Shown here: positions 21,677 through 32,847 of the stretch, one piece after another | Position numbering within the stretch: position 1 is the first letter of the stretch | Layout of the letters: each line of letters starts with the position of its first letter | DNA from: Poa pratensis | Lineage: Eukaryota > Streptophyta > Magnoliopsida > Poales > Poaceae | DNA length: 64,000 bases | NCBI GenBank assembly: GCA_947311845.1 | Contig: CAMZMU010000063.1 | Span: 124,281,296 to 124,345,295, forward strand | Direction of reading: 5' to 3' | Notes under the pieces: model-generated | What the model was told of the DNA's origin: nothing | What the model saw: only the letters and a program-made list of their open reading frames with translations | Databases searched by the model: none | Position numbers and translations under genes: made by a program

Positions 21677-23071
21677 TAGCATGGAAACAACAAGAATATA
21701 TTCTGCCCCAAAGTGTCCCTTATTTTCTCTAGCCATCTCATAATATAAGATGTTTTAGCCATTCCAATAAAAACTACATAGCAAGCAAAATGAGTGAATC
21801 TACACGCTGATATATATCTATATACATCTATATTGTAATACCTAAAATTTTTTATATTACTGTACACATGGAGTACCTGTTAGTTTTGAAGTATAATTTG
21901 TGTTACCTTTTTTAATTGCTTGTATTGTATCTAGGCGTGTTTCCGGGTGTCCGTTCACTCAATTCAGTCTCTATGTAGTCTACATTAAAATATCCAAATT
22001 ATTTTATAATTTGGATTCGAGGGGACTAAAGAGAAAACATCAAGTAATTTATGTTCTACAAAGACCAACATAAAAAGTTACTGTTTTTTTAATCAATTCG
22101 AGTATATAATTAAGATTTTCTTTTTAATGGATACATAATCAAGATTAATTAATTGTCAAGGTATGGTAAAAACACAATTTACGGTGCAAGATCTGGGGGA
22201 GTACGAAAGTCTAGAAAAGGTAATAAACTCGTGATATTTTTCTAGACCTATTATCTTTTCGTAATTCATCCCAGTCAAGTCAGCAATTTTACTGGCGGAT
22301 CCAAAGATCTTTGCCTTTTGCACTAGTAACGATCGGGCAATTTAACACCCCCCAATATATGCCTATGTTTGTTGGGCCATCCTGAGCTTCTGGCTTTTTT
22401 TTGGTACTGCAGAACGTCCAGAATTGGTGATTTATGTTTGTAAATGAAAAGAAATAGTTTTCATATGTTGTTTACAAATGGAAAAAAAATCTTTCATTGG
22501 GATGTCACATATGAAACATACATATTGAACTACAATACTGTGAATCAATCGCCTATTTATACTATTCATTTGGAGAAAAAATCGTGGTGCGGCATTTTTG
22601 TTGTTGTGTGCCCACCCTCCATTTTTTTCCTGGATCGGAGCTAAGTGGAGCCTCCCCGATGCACAGGACATCGGCAAAAATTCAATTTCTTTGTAAAATA
22701 GCTTTTTTCACCATGTGTGCTACCGTAAAACAAGTTATTTTGCAGTCGGGGTACCACCGTGCACCCCTATGCTCAGTTCTCTAGCTCCGCTACTGACTGG
22801 GTCCATATGTGATATATAGGTTACGGTACAAACTTAAATAAAACCTGTGTGTATGGATGTGACCCACATTCGAGAGCCACATAACCGCATACGGTTTGTC
22901 TTTGTGAAACGTGTCCTTTGTATTACACACGATTTGTAATCTATAATCATGTGCATGGATTGTAAGTATCACACACGGTCTGTATAAAACAGTTCGTGTG
23001 CAGTGCTAATATGCTCCTCGTATTTTGTTCGAGGCTTGTAGAGCATTTTCGTCTTGCTCTCGCGTGACATG
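21677..23071. other. Flank of CACTA 2, intergenic
   Basis: The first 50 bp or so continue the duplicated C2-gene flank. About 22130-22330 is similar to 31910-32140 (shared words TATTATCTTT, CATCCCAGTCAAGT, TTTGCCTTTTG), so a larger old duplication reached this point. No gene is seen. Confidence 0.5.
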
Positions 23072-24159
23072 CGTTAGTGACGAGCCAACTTTCTTTTTTT
23101 ACCATAAACTGTAGGAAAAAAATCCCTACAGTGTAAAAAACGTTTTATAGATTTTATAATAACAGAGTATTTACAATGGTAGTGATAAAGTTCAAGAAGA
23201 AAATTACAAGGTATCCAACCTGGCCAGCATGCCTTCTTTCAAACTAGGTCTAGCTCTATGCGTAGATGTATAAAAGAAGTCTTTGAATTGAGCTGTACAT
23301 CTAGTGCATGAAGGGTTTTGATCTCTGAAGATGAATACATTCCTTTGATCCCACAAGCTCAAGCATCCTGTGATAAAAAATCTCCATTAAGAAGTTGATA
23401 GATGAGTATCTGGTAGCAGCATCCCTGATCATTGCATGGATGTCTAGATCCGTGCTCCATTCAATACCAATATTCCACCAGAAACTTTGGCTGAAGCTGC
23501 ATTCAAAGAATAAGTGAAATAATGTTTCTTCCGGGCAAGTGTCACATAGTACACAGTCCTTATATTCCACATGGAAGTTTTTCCTTTTCATGAGATCCTG
23601 TGTATTCAATGTCCCATTTAGGAGGAGCCAGGCAAAGAATTTTTGTCTCGGCACACAGCAAGTTTTCCAAATGTCCAGGACAGTTCTAGGAGTGGGATGT
23701 TTTCCAATGAGCGCATTGTATACCTTTTTGGTACTGAATTTTGTATCTCCCCATAGGAATTTCCAAGTATCTTTTTCCTCAGTTATCTCTACTGAATTGA
23801 ATTCACCTTGTAGTTCTATCAATTGATTGTGGGCAATAACCGACAGTGGGAGCTGGAACATGTGATAGGTGTTTTCTAAATGAATTGCAAGAGCCTCCTT
23901 CATTGAAATGTCTTCATTTTCGGCAAATGAATGCAGATGAGGAAATTTAAATTCCAGGATTTGCCCTTTCCAAATATCCTTCCATAGGAGCATGGTACTA
24001 CCGTTTTTTTTTTGAACCGGTTACCATAGGGAAAAACCCTACGGTGTAAATTTTATATTACCGAAGAAAAACCAGAAGTTTTTCTTACAAACCAGAACAA
24101 AAAGGGGGGATACAGCTAGGGAGGAAAGTACTGAAAAAAATAAACAAGATACAAGCCAT

Positions 24160-27100
24160 CTAGGTGAAGTTTTCAAGAACCCATGAAACTAGGGGTTGCA
24201 CCATATTAGCATGGACACGATGTAGATGAAGCAGGACATCATTTTGAAAGAGAACTCTCCATCTGGCAAACGAGGGCCGAATATCTTTAAATATCAAATC
24301 ATTGCGGCATTTCCAGATGTTCCACATGGCACACGTGACAATCTCCATGAAGCAAGGCCCTGAGAACTGATTTTTGGCAGTGCTAATCCTTCTCGAATCA
24401 GACTGTGAAATGTCCCACGATATGTTCAGAAAGTTCCAGCACCGAACAGCAAACTGGCACTCAAAGAAAAGATGGTCTCGTGTTTCGGTAGTGCGTAGTG
24501 GGCATAGGACACAAGAGGAGCCACCCTCAAAGTGACAATGTTTTCTGGTCATGAGATCTTTAGTGTTGAGCCTGTCTTTCTGAAGCAGCCACGAAAAGAC
24601 TCTGAGCTTAGGTAAGCACTTAGACTTCCAAATCGCCTGAAGGGAGGGGTCACAGCTAAGGTGAGAGAAAAGGAAATTATAATATTGACTTGAAGTATAG
24701 CTCGGGCCCTAGGGGAAAGACTTGATATCTGGATCAGATGGGTGCAGATCAGCTACAGGAAGAACTTCATTCAGCTGCTCAAGCTCTTGGAACGCCTGAG
24801 GCGAGAGAGGGAGAGCAAATAACGTTGGCAAGTTCTCCAAGTTTGCCATATCCTTCACAGAAGCGTCTTCATGTAACGCAAACGAGAACATGCGTGCGTA
24901 TTTGTCACAGAGAAGCTTAGGTCCTGCCCAAAAGTCCTTCCAGAACAAAGTCATCTGGCCACTGACAATACGTGACTGCGCAATACTTCTGTATATATCA
25001 ATAAGCTTAAAGATGTCCCTTCACCAAAAGGATCCCCTAGCAGATTGTGCATGTGGAGGAGAGACCGGATCATATAAAGACCAGACAAGTTTCACCCAAG
25101 GTATATCAGCTTTGCAAAAGAATTTATGAAGTTGCTTAAGCAAAAGAGCCGAGTTTTGCACTTCCAGGTTCAGTATACCAAGACCACCATGCTTCTTGGG
25201 CCGACAGACAAGCGACCAAGCATCCATAGAGTAAACTGAGGATGAATCTTCTTCCTTTGCCCACATACAATGGCGACGAGTGCGATCAAACCTTTTTATG
25301 ATTCCTTTGTGAACCTTGAGAGAGCATAGGAAGTGCAGAGGCAGTGAGGAGAGAACTGAATTTACAAATGCGAGTCTGCTGCCATAATCTAGGAACCGCA
25401 CACTAGCGTTCAGTCTCCTTTCCACGTGATCAACAATTGGAGATAGGTCTTGCATCGTAGGCCTCGTAGAACCCAGGGGCAGGCCAAGATACGTGAAAGG
25501 AAGGGAGCCCACATCACATCCGAAAGTCTCAGCCAGGCTAGCTAACCGAGCTGCATCAATATTAACTGGCATGAGGCACGACTTGGCATAATTCACTCAT
25601 AGACCCGTGGCAAGAGAGAAAGAATGAAGCAGATCCTTGAGGGCCAGCAGTTGTTGTGGGCAAGCTTGCAAGATCAAGAGGGTATCGTCTGCATACTGGG
25701 CAATCAGAAAATCAGTCCCCGGGATAGGGAGTGGAGGGTGCAATGAGCCAGAGGTGACAAGGCTATTAACCATTGATTGCAGAAGGTCAGCACCGGCCAC
25801 AAAGAGAATCGGCGAAAAAGGATCACCTTATCTGACCCCTCGGCGGCAAGGGAACTTTTTTCCGGGAACACCATTGAGTAAAACGGAGGAAGTACCAGAT
25901 GCAAAGATGGCCTTGACCCAGGATATCCACCGTTCATCAAAGCCCCAGCAACGAAGAATTTTAATAATCGCTTCACGTTCGATTGTATCAAAGGCTTTAG
26001 CAAAATCAAGTTTCAAAATCACCACCTCTTTTCTGGCTTGCTTGCACTGATGTATGTACTCGTATGCCCAACCAACACAGTCCTGTATGGTACGATTCTT
26101 CAGAAAACCATACTGATTGACATGAACCAGTTTCAAGATTTTGGTTTGTAAATGGTTGGCCAAGAGTTTAGTCAACAACTTAAGACAAGAATTCAGCAGT
26201 GAAATGGGCCTATAATCATTGGGAGAGAGTGGTGACTGCGATTTGGGGATCAGTGTGATGAAAGCATCATTGATGCTTTGAAGGTTTACCTTCCTGGCCC
26301 AAAATTCCTCACATAACCTATAGAAATCAAAACGAATCACAGGCCAACAAACTTTCAAGAAAAGCCCAGAGAAACCGTCCGGACCAGGTGCTTTGTCTCC
26401 CGGGCATTCAGTAACTATTTTGTCAATTTCCTCCTGCGTGAAAGGGGCCGATAAACCATCTAGACCATCCATAGGATGCACAAAATCGGAGAACACGAAA
26501 CTGGGATCAATTGGGGTGGAAACACCAAGCCGATCCCTGAAGGAGGACCAAAGAATGCCTGCCTTTTCATCGTGATCAGTGGCCAAAGAACCATCCGCCC
26601 GAGACAGAGAGGAGATACTGTTATGTCTAAATCGTATGGTGGCCATGGAATGAAAAAACTTCGTGTTTTCACCACCAAATTTTGCCCAGCGGGTCATGCA
26701 ACGTTTCCTCCAATACGTCTGCTTGCAATCGAGAAGGAAGGCAAGCTTTCTCTTGACCACATTTCTGAAATTCCACTCCGAGATGTGCAGCGGACGAGCC
26801 TCTTCATAATCATCAAGCAGCAGGATCGTGGAGTTACAATTATCAATCGAGCTAGAAATGACTGAGATGCTAGTACTCCAAATCTTCAAACCTTTACGTA
26901 GTAGCTTGAATTTAGCTGAGATGCATTTGGCACTATCACCCGGACAATGAATTGCCCAAATACGCTTTACCACGTCCATGAATCCGGGGAACTTAACCCA
27001 ATGATTTTCAAATCGGAAGATGCTAGCCTTAGGAATACTGGTTCCAATCGAGATAACACAAGGCGTATGATCTGAAGTGGGGTGAGCTAGTGGTTTGACC

Positions 27101-27771
27101 GTGGTATTGGGGAATTTGAGTGTCCAAGCGAGAGAAGTAAAGAACCAGTCAAGCTGTACTAGCAAAGGGTCGGACTGCATATTACTCCACGTATAGCATC
27201 TACCTTTTATGGGCAGCTCGATCAAACCGTGATAGCTAATAATCTCGTTGAACGTATCAATATCCTCAAGGTTGGCTCCTGGACGGTTGCGGCTGTCTGA
27301 GTATCTATAGAAGTTGAAATCACCCAGAAGAAGCCAAAGAGTGTCATCGGAAATATTCAGATGAAAAAGCCACGCAACAAAGTTTTCACGAGCTAATCCC
27401 TCACAAGGTCCATAGACATTAACCAGAATGAAAGAATCAGCTGAACTCGTAGAGGTAAACTCAATAACAAGCGCGAAGCTTTCCTGAAGAAGGACTCGGC
27501 CCATAAATTTGTTGCTAGCCCATATCACAATCAGTCCACCTGAGGCCCCATCAGACGGAACATAAGCATACTGATCAAAGCGCTTCGGTGCAAAAGATTT
27601 GATAAAAAGACTATCAAACTCAGCTCGTTTTGTTTCCTGAAAACACAAGATCGAAGCGGCACTCTCCTCAATTTTATCTCTCACGAATGGCCATTTCTCA
27701 GGGCTGTTAATCCCCCGGAGATTCCAACATAAAATATGCCAAACCAAACGTGCAAAACTGAACTGAGACAT
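24160..27771 (-). pseudogene. LINE ORF2: endonuclease and reverse transcriptase, four stops
   Basis: It starts at ATG 27769-27771 with an APE-type endonuclease (ILCWNLRGIN, CFQETKR, LLLGDFNFYR, TSDHTPC). The reverse transcriptase follows with GPDGFSG, NDYRPISLLN, LDFAKAFDTIE and YADDTLL (about 25690). A C-terminal zf-RVT domain has CVLCPLRTTETRDHLFFEC. In-frame stops are at 25828-25830, 25597-25599, 25021-25023 and 24709-24711. At each, the family motif around it suggests a single C-to-T or G-to-A change. The enzyme would nick the target and copy the LINE RNA into DNA; this copy is dead. Confidence 0.88.
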
Positions 27772-27806
27772 GTTTCAACTGAATTTAACAGAGGTTCTGC
27801 CGAGGA

Positions 27807-30062
27807 CTAATCTTCACGAGCCTTCAAGAGCTGTTCAGCAGTCAGCTCGTCAGGGTCAATGTGGCACCCTTCTACGCCAATGCGCTGCATTTCAGAGACT
27901 TGGAGAACAGCAGGAGGAGTGGCCTTCTGGACTTGCGAGCCCTTGCGGTGACCATATTGAGAGGAGGTTTCAGGCTTGAATCCATCATGGTTGTTACGAG
28001 GAGAGCGACGAGCTTGAGTGGTCACAGTTGGAGTTATAGCTCTGCAAAAGCGACGGCCTTCAGAAGTCACTAAGACAGCCTCCAGAGGATCAGTTGGTAT
28101 AGGAGTATCTGGGCCAAGAGTAGAAGGGTCCAATTGTGCATCCAGCGAGGTCATCTCAAGGGCAACAACTTCAACTTCAGGAGTTGCAGAACCAGTATTG
28201 GAAGTAAGACCGTTATCAGCTGCAATTGCACCATCAGAAGCATACAGGTCAGAGAAAACTTCAGCATCAGGGACCTCTTCGATGAGCACCGAGCTGACAG
28301 GCGGGTCAACAAGAAGAAGTTGGCGAGGATAGTTGAAAATAAGCTCCAGATTATCCCAAGGCCCAATAACCACAGCCCTCACATGCAAAGAGAGATTCAT
28401 CAGAGCCCAATTGATAGTTGTAGAAAACTGAACAAGATGGGAGTATGAAAACACCGACTGCAGGCCCTCAATCGGAGCATCAGGTGGCATGATCGTGCGA
28501 GTGACAACACGACATGCCAACCAACCCAAGAAATGTAAGAAAGAAGGCCACATGTGAACCTCAACCTCTATTTGGCATTCACCCGCTTGAATAAATTGGG
28601 AGGAACCATCATGAGTATCAGCAATGATGTGTTCAGCGGCCCTCGCAATCTCAGCAATATGGGCACTCCCAGCATCCAGGCCCTCATCGGGTACAGAGAA
28701 AGATTCTGTCGGAGGAGACGAAAGGAGCTCGATCATCATTTCAGAGGGAAGCGATTCGGCACTTTCCTCCACAGAGGATTTGTGGACTTTCTTGACCCAA
28801 ATGGTTCGTGTCAGATAATCATTAGCTGGGTCACAAATTTTCCCCTGATGGCCCCACAGATTACATTTCGAGCAGTAGAGTTTTCCAGGGCAAGAATGAG
28901 AAGAATGTCGAGAGCCCATACAGCAATCGCAAACAACACTTTCTACCACAGATGATTTGTGAACTTTCTTGACCCAAATGACTCGTGTCAGATTAGCATT
29001 AGCTGGGTCACAAATTTTCCCCTGATGGCCCCACAGATTACATTTCGAGCAATAGATTTTTCCAGGGCAAGAATGAGAAGAATGGCCGAGGCCCACACAG
29101 CAACCGCATACAGCCATAAGCTCACAATATTTTCGAGGCCTAGGGCAAGAAGAAGCAGAGTGATCTTTGGCCCAGCAGGACGAGCAGCAGCCCGCAGATT
29201 CAAAAAAATCCTCAATGGCGGGCATCCACCATAAATCAAGGGCGAGTTTAATATGTTGCTCCGTATAACCTGACTGCCATAAGTCCAGCGCCATATTTAC
29301 CAAATCACGCTTAGTCAAAGAGGAAAAGAAATCCGCCTTAAAGGTCTTTCCAATATAGCATTTAGGCAAAACCGTTTCCTCCAGCGCTGAAAAAGGAAAC
29401 GAAAAAGACCCCACAATTAATTCCTCAATCAAAGGTGCAGTTTTTTGAATTCCTGCATCCCTGACAGGCTCGAAAGAGCCAAATTTCAATTGTATTCCGG
29501 TGATCAGAGAAGATGACTGTGATGAGCGTTGTGCATCAAAATTAGCCTGAACCTGTTTATCAGCTCCTCCGGAGTTAACCATGGAAGGAATAGAAGAAGA
29601 CGACGGTTTCAGAAAACTCAAGTCTGTTTTAATCGCAATTGGCCTTTGAGAAGGACCATCAGAACCCAAAGACGAGTTTAACCAAGCAGCAGCCGCATAA
29701 TCCAGAGGAAGCGAAGTATCACCATGATATAACTTGAAATGGCAAATAAAATCCGGCCAAACTCTATCTCGAAGGCTATAGATAAAATGACCAACACGAT
29801 TCGAGGCCACAGAGAAGCGAAAACGTCGATCAGAAGGTTGAAAAACCCGGAAGCCAGCAAGATCTCCACCAAGGCAGCATTGCAGGGCCAAACCAGCCGA
29901 TTCCACCGATAGAGGGAAGGAAGTTGAGGAGAAAGAAACCACCAGGAAGAACTCCTTTGCTGAGGAAGAGGGGGAAAAGTGTACCGAAGAGCCAAACCGC
30001 CTACGCACCTGCTCCGCGAGCGCGAGGCCCGGGGAGAAATCCCAATGCAGGAGGCCCTCCAT
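27807..30062 (-). CDS. LINE ORF1, RNA-binding protein with zinc knuckles (751 aa)
   Basis: The open frame is intact from ATG at 30060-30062. The N-terminal half is a DUF4283-like region expected for plant LINE ORF1. In the middle are CCHC-like knuckles: CCSSCWAKDHSASSC, then two nearly identical modules with C.CC.G..HSSHSCPGK.YCSKCNLWGHQGKIC. The two modules come from an in-frame 177-bp tandem duplication. The C-terminal third is acidic and variable. The protein coats the LINE RNA. ORF2 starts about 35 bp downstream. Confidence 0.8.
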   Translation of the reverse strand: MEGLLHWDFSPGLALAEQVRRRFGSSVHFSPSSSAKEFFLVVSFSSTSFPLSVESAGLALQCCLGGDLAGFRVFQPSDRRFRFSVASNRVGHFIYSLRDRVWPDFICHFKLYHGDTSLPLDYAAAAWLNSSLGSDGPSQRPIAIKTDLSFLKPSSSSIPSMVNSGGADKQVQANFDAQRSSQSSSLITGIQLKFGSFEPVRDAGIQKTAPLIEELIVGSFSFPFSALEETVLPKCYIGKTFKADFFSSLTKRDLVNMALDLWQSGYTEQHIKLALDLWWMPAIEDFFESAGCCSSCWAKDHSASSCPRPRKYCELMAVCGCCVGLGHSSHSCPGKIYCSKCNLWGHQGKICDPANANLTRVIWVKKVHKSSVVESVVCDCCMGSRHSSHSCPGKLYCSKCNLWGHQGKICDPANDYLTRTIWVKKVHKSSVEESAESLPSEMMIELLSSPPTESFSVPDEGLDAGSAHIAEIARAAEHIIADTHDGSSQFIQAGECQIEVEVHMWPSFLHFLGWLACRVVTRTIMPPDAPIEGLQSVFSYSHLVQFSTTINWALMNLSLHVRAVVIGPWDNLELIFNYPRQLLLVDPPVSSVLIEEVPDAEVFSDLYASDGAIAADNGLTSNTGSATPEVEVVALEMTSLDAQLDPSTLGPDTPIPTDPLEAVLVTSEGRRFCRAITPTVTTQARRSPRNNHDGFKPETSSQYGHRKGSQVQKATPPAVLQVSEMQRIGVEGCHIDPDELTAEQLLKARED
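28771..29124 (-). repeat. 177-bp in-frame tandem duplication in LINE ORF1
   Basis: The block around 28771-28947 is repeated at 28948-29124 with a few substitutions. It adds one extra zinc-knuckle module of 59 residues (knuckle plus the IWVKKVHKSSV linker) without changing the frame. Confidence 0.8.
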
Positions 30063-31704
30063 CGCCTAGAGGGAATCACCATTGCCGCCGGTGGGGGAGG
30101 AGGGTGGGAGGGAGGGGGCGGAGAGGAGAGCCATGAGGGAGGGGTGGTACTACCGTTCCCAACACAACAGGAAGCTAGCCCTCTGAATAAATCAACCAGA
30201 CTCATGCAGTCTCTCCACCAGAACGATCCTCTTGGACTTAGAGCATGAGGGACAACAGATCCACCATAATGAGCTCTCCAAATTAAATTTACCCAAGGGA
30301 TATCTTCTTTGTTATAAAATTTATGGAGGATCTTTATCAATAAAGCTTGATTTTGAGTTCGGAGATTTAAAATGCCAAGTCCACCTTGATCTTTTGGCCT
30401 GCAAATCATCTGCCATTTAGCAAGGCATCTACCTTGTTTCTTAATATCTTCCACACCACAAGAATTGTCTGCTGCTATTTTCAAAGTGGATAAAGATAGT
30501 GATAGGGATCTTCAGGGCACACATGGCATACATAGGCATAGCCGCAAAGACAGAGTTCAGCAGAGTTAATCTCCCAGTGTAAGACAAAAGGGAAGATGTA
30601 CCGGATAATCTTCTATCAGCTCTTGGTACCATTGGAATTAGATCATCAAACGAAGGTCTAGTAGTTCCATGTGGAAGTCCCAAATAAGTAAATGGCAGCT
30701 TCTCTGTTTTACATCCAAAGGAATTGGCAAGTGCTTCAGCCTGGTCAGATCCTATATTGATGGGCGCTAGAGTGGTTTTGTGAAAATTGACTTTTAATCA
30801 TGTACACTCACTAAATTCATTAAATATAACCTTTAACTTTGTGAGTTGGGCTGCATCGGCTGGCATAATCATGAGAGTATCATCAGCATACTGGATCACA
30901 GGATATTTCTATCCAAAATCTTGGGAAATAGGCAAGTCAAGATCCCCATTTGCCAAGCATTATTAATAACAACTTGCAGGAGCTCACTGTGAGGACAAAT
31001 AGAAGGGGCGACAGTGGATCACCTTGTCGTACGCCTCTTTTACATATGATTTTTTTCCCCCGAAACTCCATTAAGAAGTACTGAAGTAGACTCCGAATTT
31101 AGGATGTTGCTAATTAAGGATATCCACTTAGCTCCAAATCCTTTTGCTCTTAGCATTTCAATAATGGCATTGTACTCCACCTTATCAAAGGCCTTTTCAA
31201 AGTCAATTGTCAAAATAATGATAGGCTTCTTGGACTGATGGCAGATGTGTAGGTATTCAAAAGTCCAGGCTAGGCAGTCTTGAATTGTTTTTCCCTTGAT
31301 GAAACCGCATTGATTCTGGTGCACAATTGGAATAATTTATTTTTGAAGTCTGTTGGCAAGGAGTTTTGTGAGGAATTTCATAGGCAGGCTGACCAAAGAG
31401 ATAGGTCTATAATCATTCATTCCTTCCGGATCATTGATTTTGGGTATGAGGGTGTTATGGGCAGTATTGATACTCTCTAATTTGATATTTCCAGAATAGA
31501 AAGCATTTGCTAGGTTATAGAAATCTCCTTTAACAGTCTCCCAACATTTTTTCAGGAAATGACCATTGAACCCATCCGATCCAAGTGCTTTATCCGGTGG
31601 CATTTCCTTAATTACTTGCTCAATTTCCTCAGCTGAAAAAGGTTCATCCAGGTGTGATAAATCATGTGGCTGTATCAAGCTCCTCGTTAGTGCCAGTGAG
31701 CCCT

Positions 31705-32735
31705 AAAATGCTCCTCGCTGCCGTCCTAGTAGTACTAGAACACACAATAGCTATTTCAAGTACCGTATGTTGTAGGAACGTCATACGTCTAGCAAAAAAA
31801 CGTTTATGTGCGTATCGACTGGGATCACCATCCCGGCCTCCATTGATAGGACAATGGAACAGAGGTACTACCCGAGACACGCGCATATAATCAGAGTTTC
31901 TTGTTAAGGGATATAATCAAGATTTATTGTCAAATTCTGTAAAAAACAAAACAAAAATTGTCCATGTCGGAGGAGAATGTTACCGTTTTTTTATATAACA
32001 AAGTTTAGCAAGGTAGATCGTGATGGTCTTTCGCAAAAATAAAAACTCGTGATAGTTGACTAGATCTATTATCTTTCTATCATTCATCCCAGTCAAGTAA
32101 ATAATTTTACAGCCGGATAAGAGATATTTGCCTTTTGGGTCATGCATGCATCACAATTCACAGTGAATTAATCAGCTGGTTTGGCCTGTGAAAAATCAGT
32201 GTACGGGTAACTAGGATGGGAGAGTGAAAGTAATTTAATTCTGTCTGCATGTGCTCCACGAGAACCATCCCTGCAGCAGAGTGCCAAGAGATATTTCCGA
32301 TGGAAACGATCAGGAATGAACTTAGACGCACAACATTCTGTCTTTGCACTACTACCCGATAGCACATTCGCAGGTACAACAATAAGGACCCTGAAAGAAA
32401 TGGTAGATATCTGACTCTCGCGTCTATCTTTCGTCGAGAAGAAAGCCGATCGAATAAACCGCAGAGAAAAGGGTTGCAAGCGAAGCCGGACCAAGATCTT
32501 GGCATCATCTTCAGAGTAATCTGCTGAAACGCAGTTGTCAGAATCCCTTGAGCTAGCTATTGCGAGCATCAGATGCCTCTAAATCTTTTAGCCTACCAGG
32601 GGAACTTGCCAATCAGGGATTGATTGGTGTATATGATTTTCGCGTCCGAATAGCCAATGTCGAGGTGCCACCGCATATCAGTTTTCGCCAGGTTTTTGCA
32701 TCCAAACGGGAATCTCATTCGCCCACAAGCGCCTC
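31705..32735. other. Intergenic DNA and upstream region of C2 gene 3
   Basis: 31910-32140 is similar to 22130-22330. About 32390-32690 has weak similarity to 39930-40330 upstream of C2 gene 4 (shared words such as GCATCAGATGCC and CTGAAAGAAATGGTA). No coding region is recognised. Confidence 0.5.
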
Positions 32736-32745
32736 CTATACATAC
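32736..32745 (+). promoter_or_regulatory. TATA-like box CTATACATAC, C2 gene 3
   Basis: Same decamer as in the other C2 promoters, 112 bp before the ATG. Confidence 0.6.
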
Positions 32746-32847
32746 GTGTTACATTCCTCTATCATTTTCATAGCTTAGACACCACCGTCACGGCGATCAC
32801 CTAGCTAGTAAGCGCTGCAAAGTCCAGTTCGCTTAAACAGTTCAACC

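Larger units (their letters stand above)
24006..30144 (-). mobile_element. Full-length LINE nested in the older LINE
   Basis: A 6.1-kb element bounded by the target duplication TGGTACTACCGTT (23993-24005 and 30145-30157). The 3' end on the minus strand is the A-tail, seen as a T-run from 24004. It holds ORF1 (27807-30062) and ORF2 (24160-27771), separated by about 35 bp, in the usual order for plant L1-type elements. The 5' leader is GC-rich. ORF2 carries four in-frame stops. Confidence 0.93.
23091..31684 (-). mobile_element. 5'-truncated LINE, split by a younger LINE
   Basis: On the minus strand, reverse-transcriptase sequence starts near 31678 (PFSAEEIEQVIKEMPPDKA, NDYRPISLVSL, then GFIKGKTIQDCLAWTFEYLH and DFEKAFDKVEYNAI). 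YADDT is at about 30880, the post-RT region at 30200-30700, and a zf-RVT-like domain at 23301-23992 (CVLCDTCPEETLFHLFFECSF). The reading breaks at VGNGST near 30158 and continues at 23992 with LLWKDIWKGQ, the exact site of the inner LINE. Frames are broken in several places. A T-run at about 23092-23100 marks the 3' tail. A possible imperfect target duplication is CGTTAGTG..GAGCC at 23072-23090 and 31685-31704. Without the insert it is about 2.4 kb. Confidence 0.8.
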
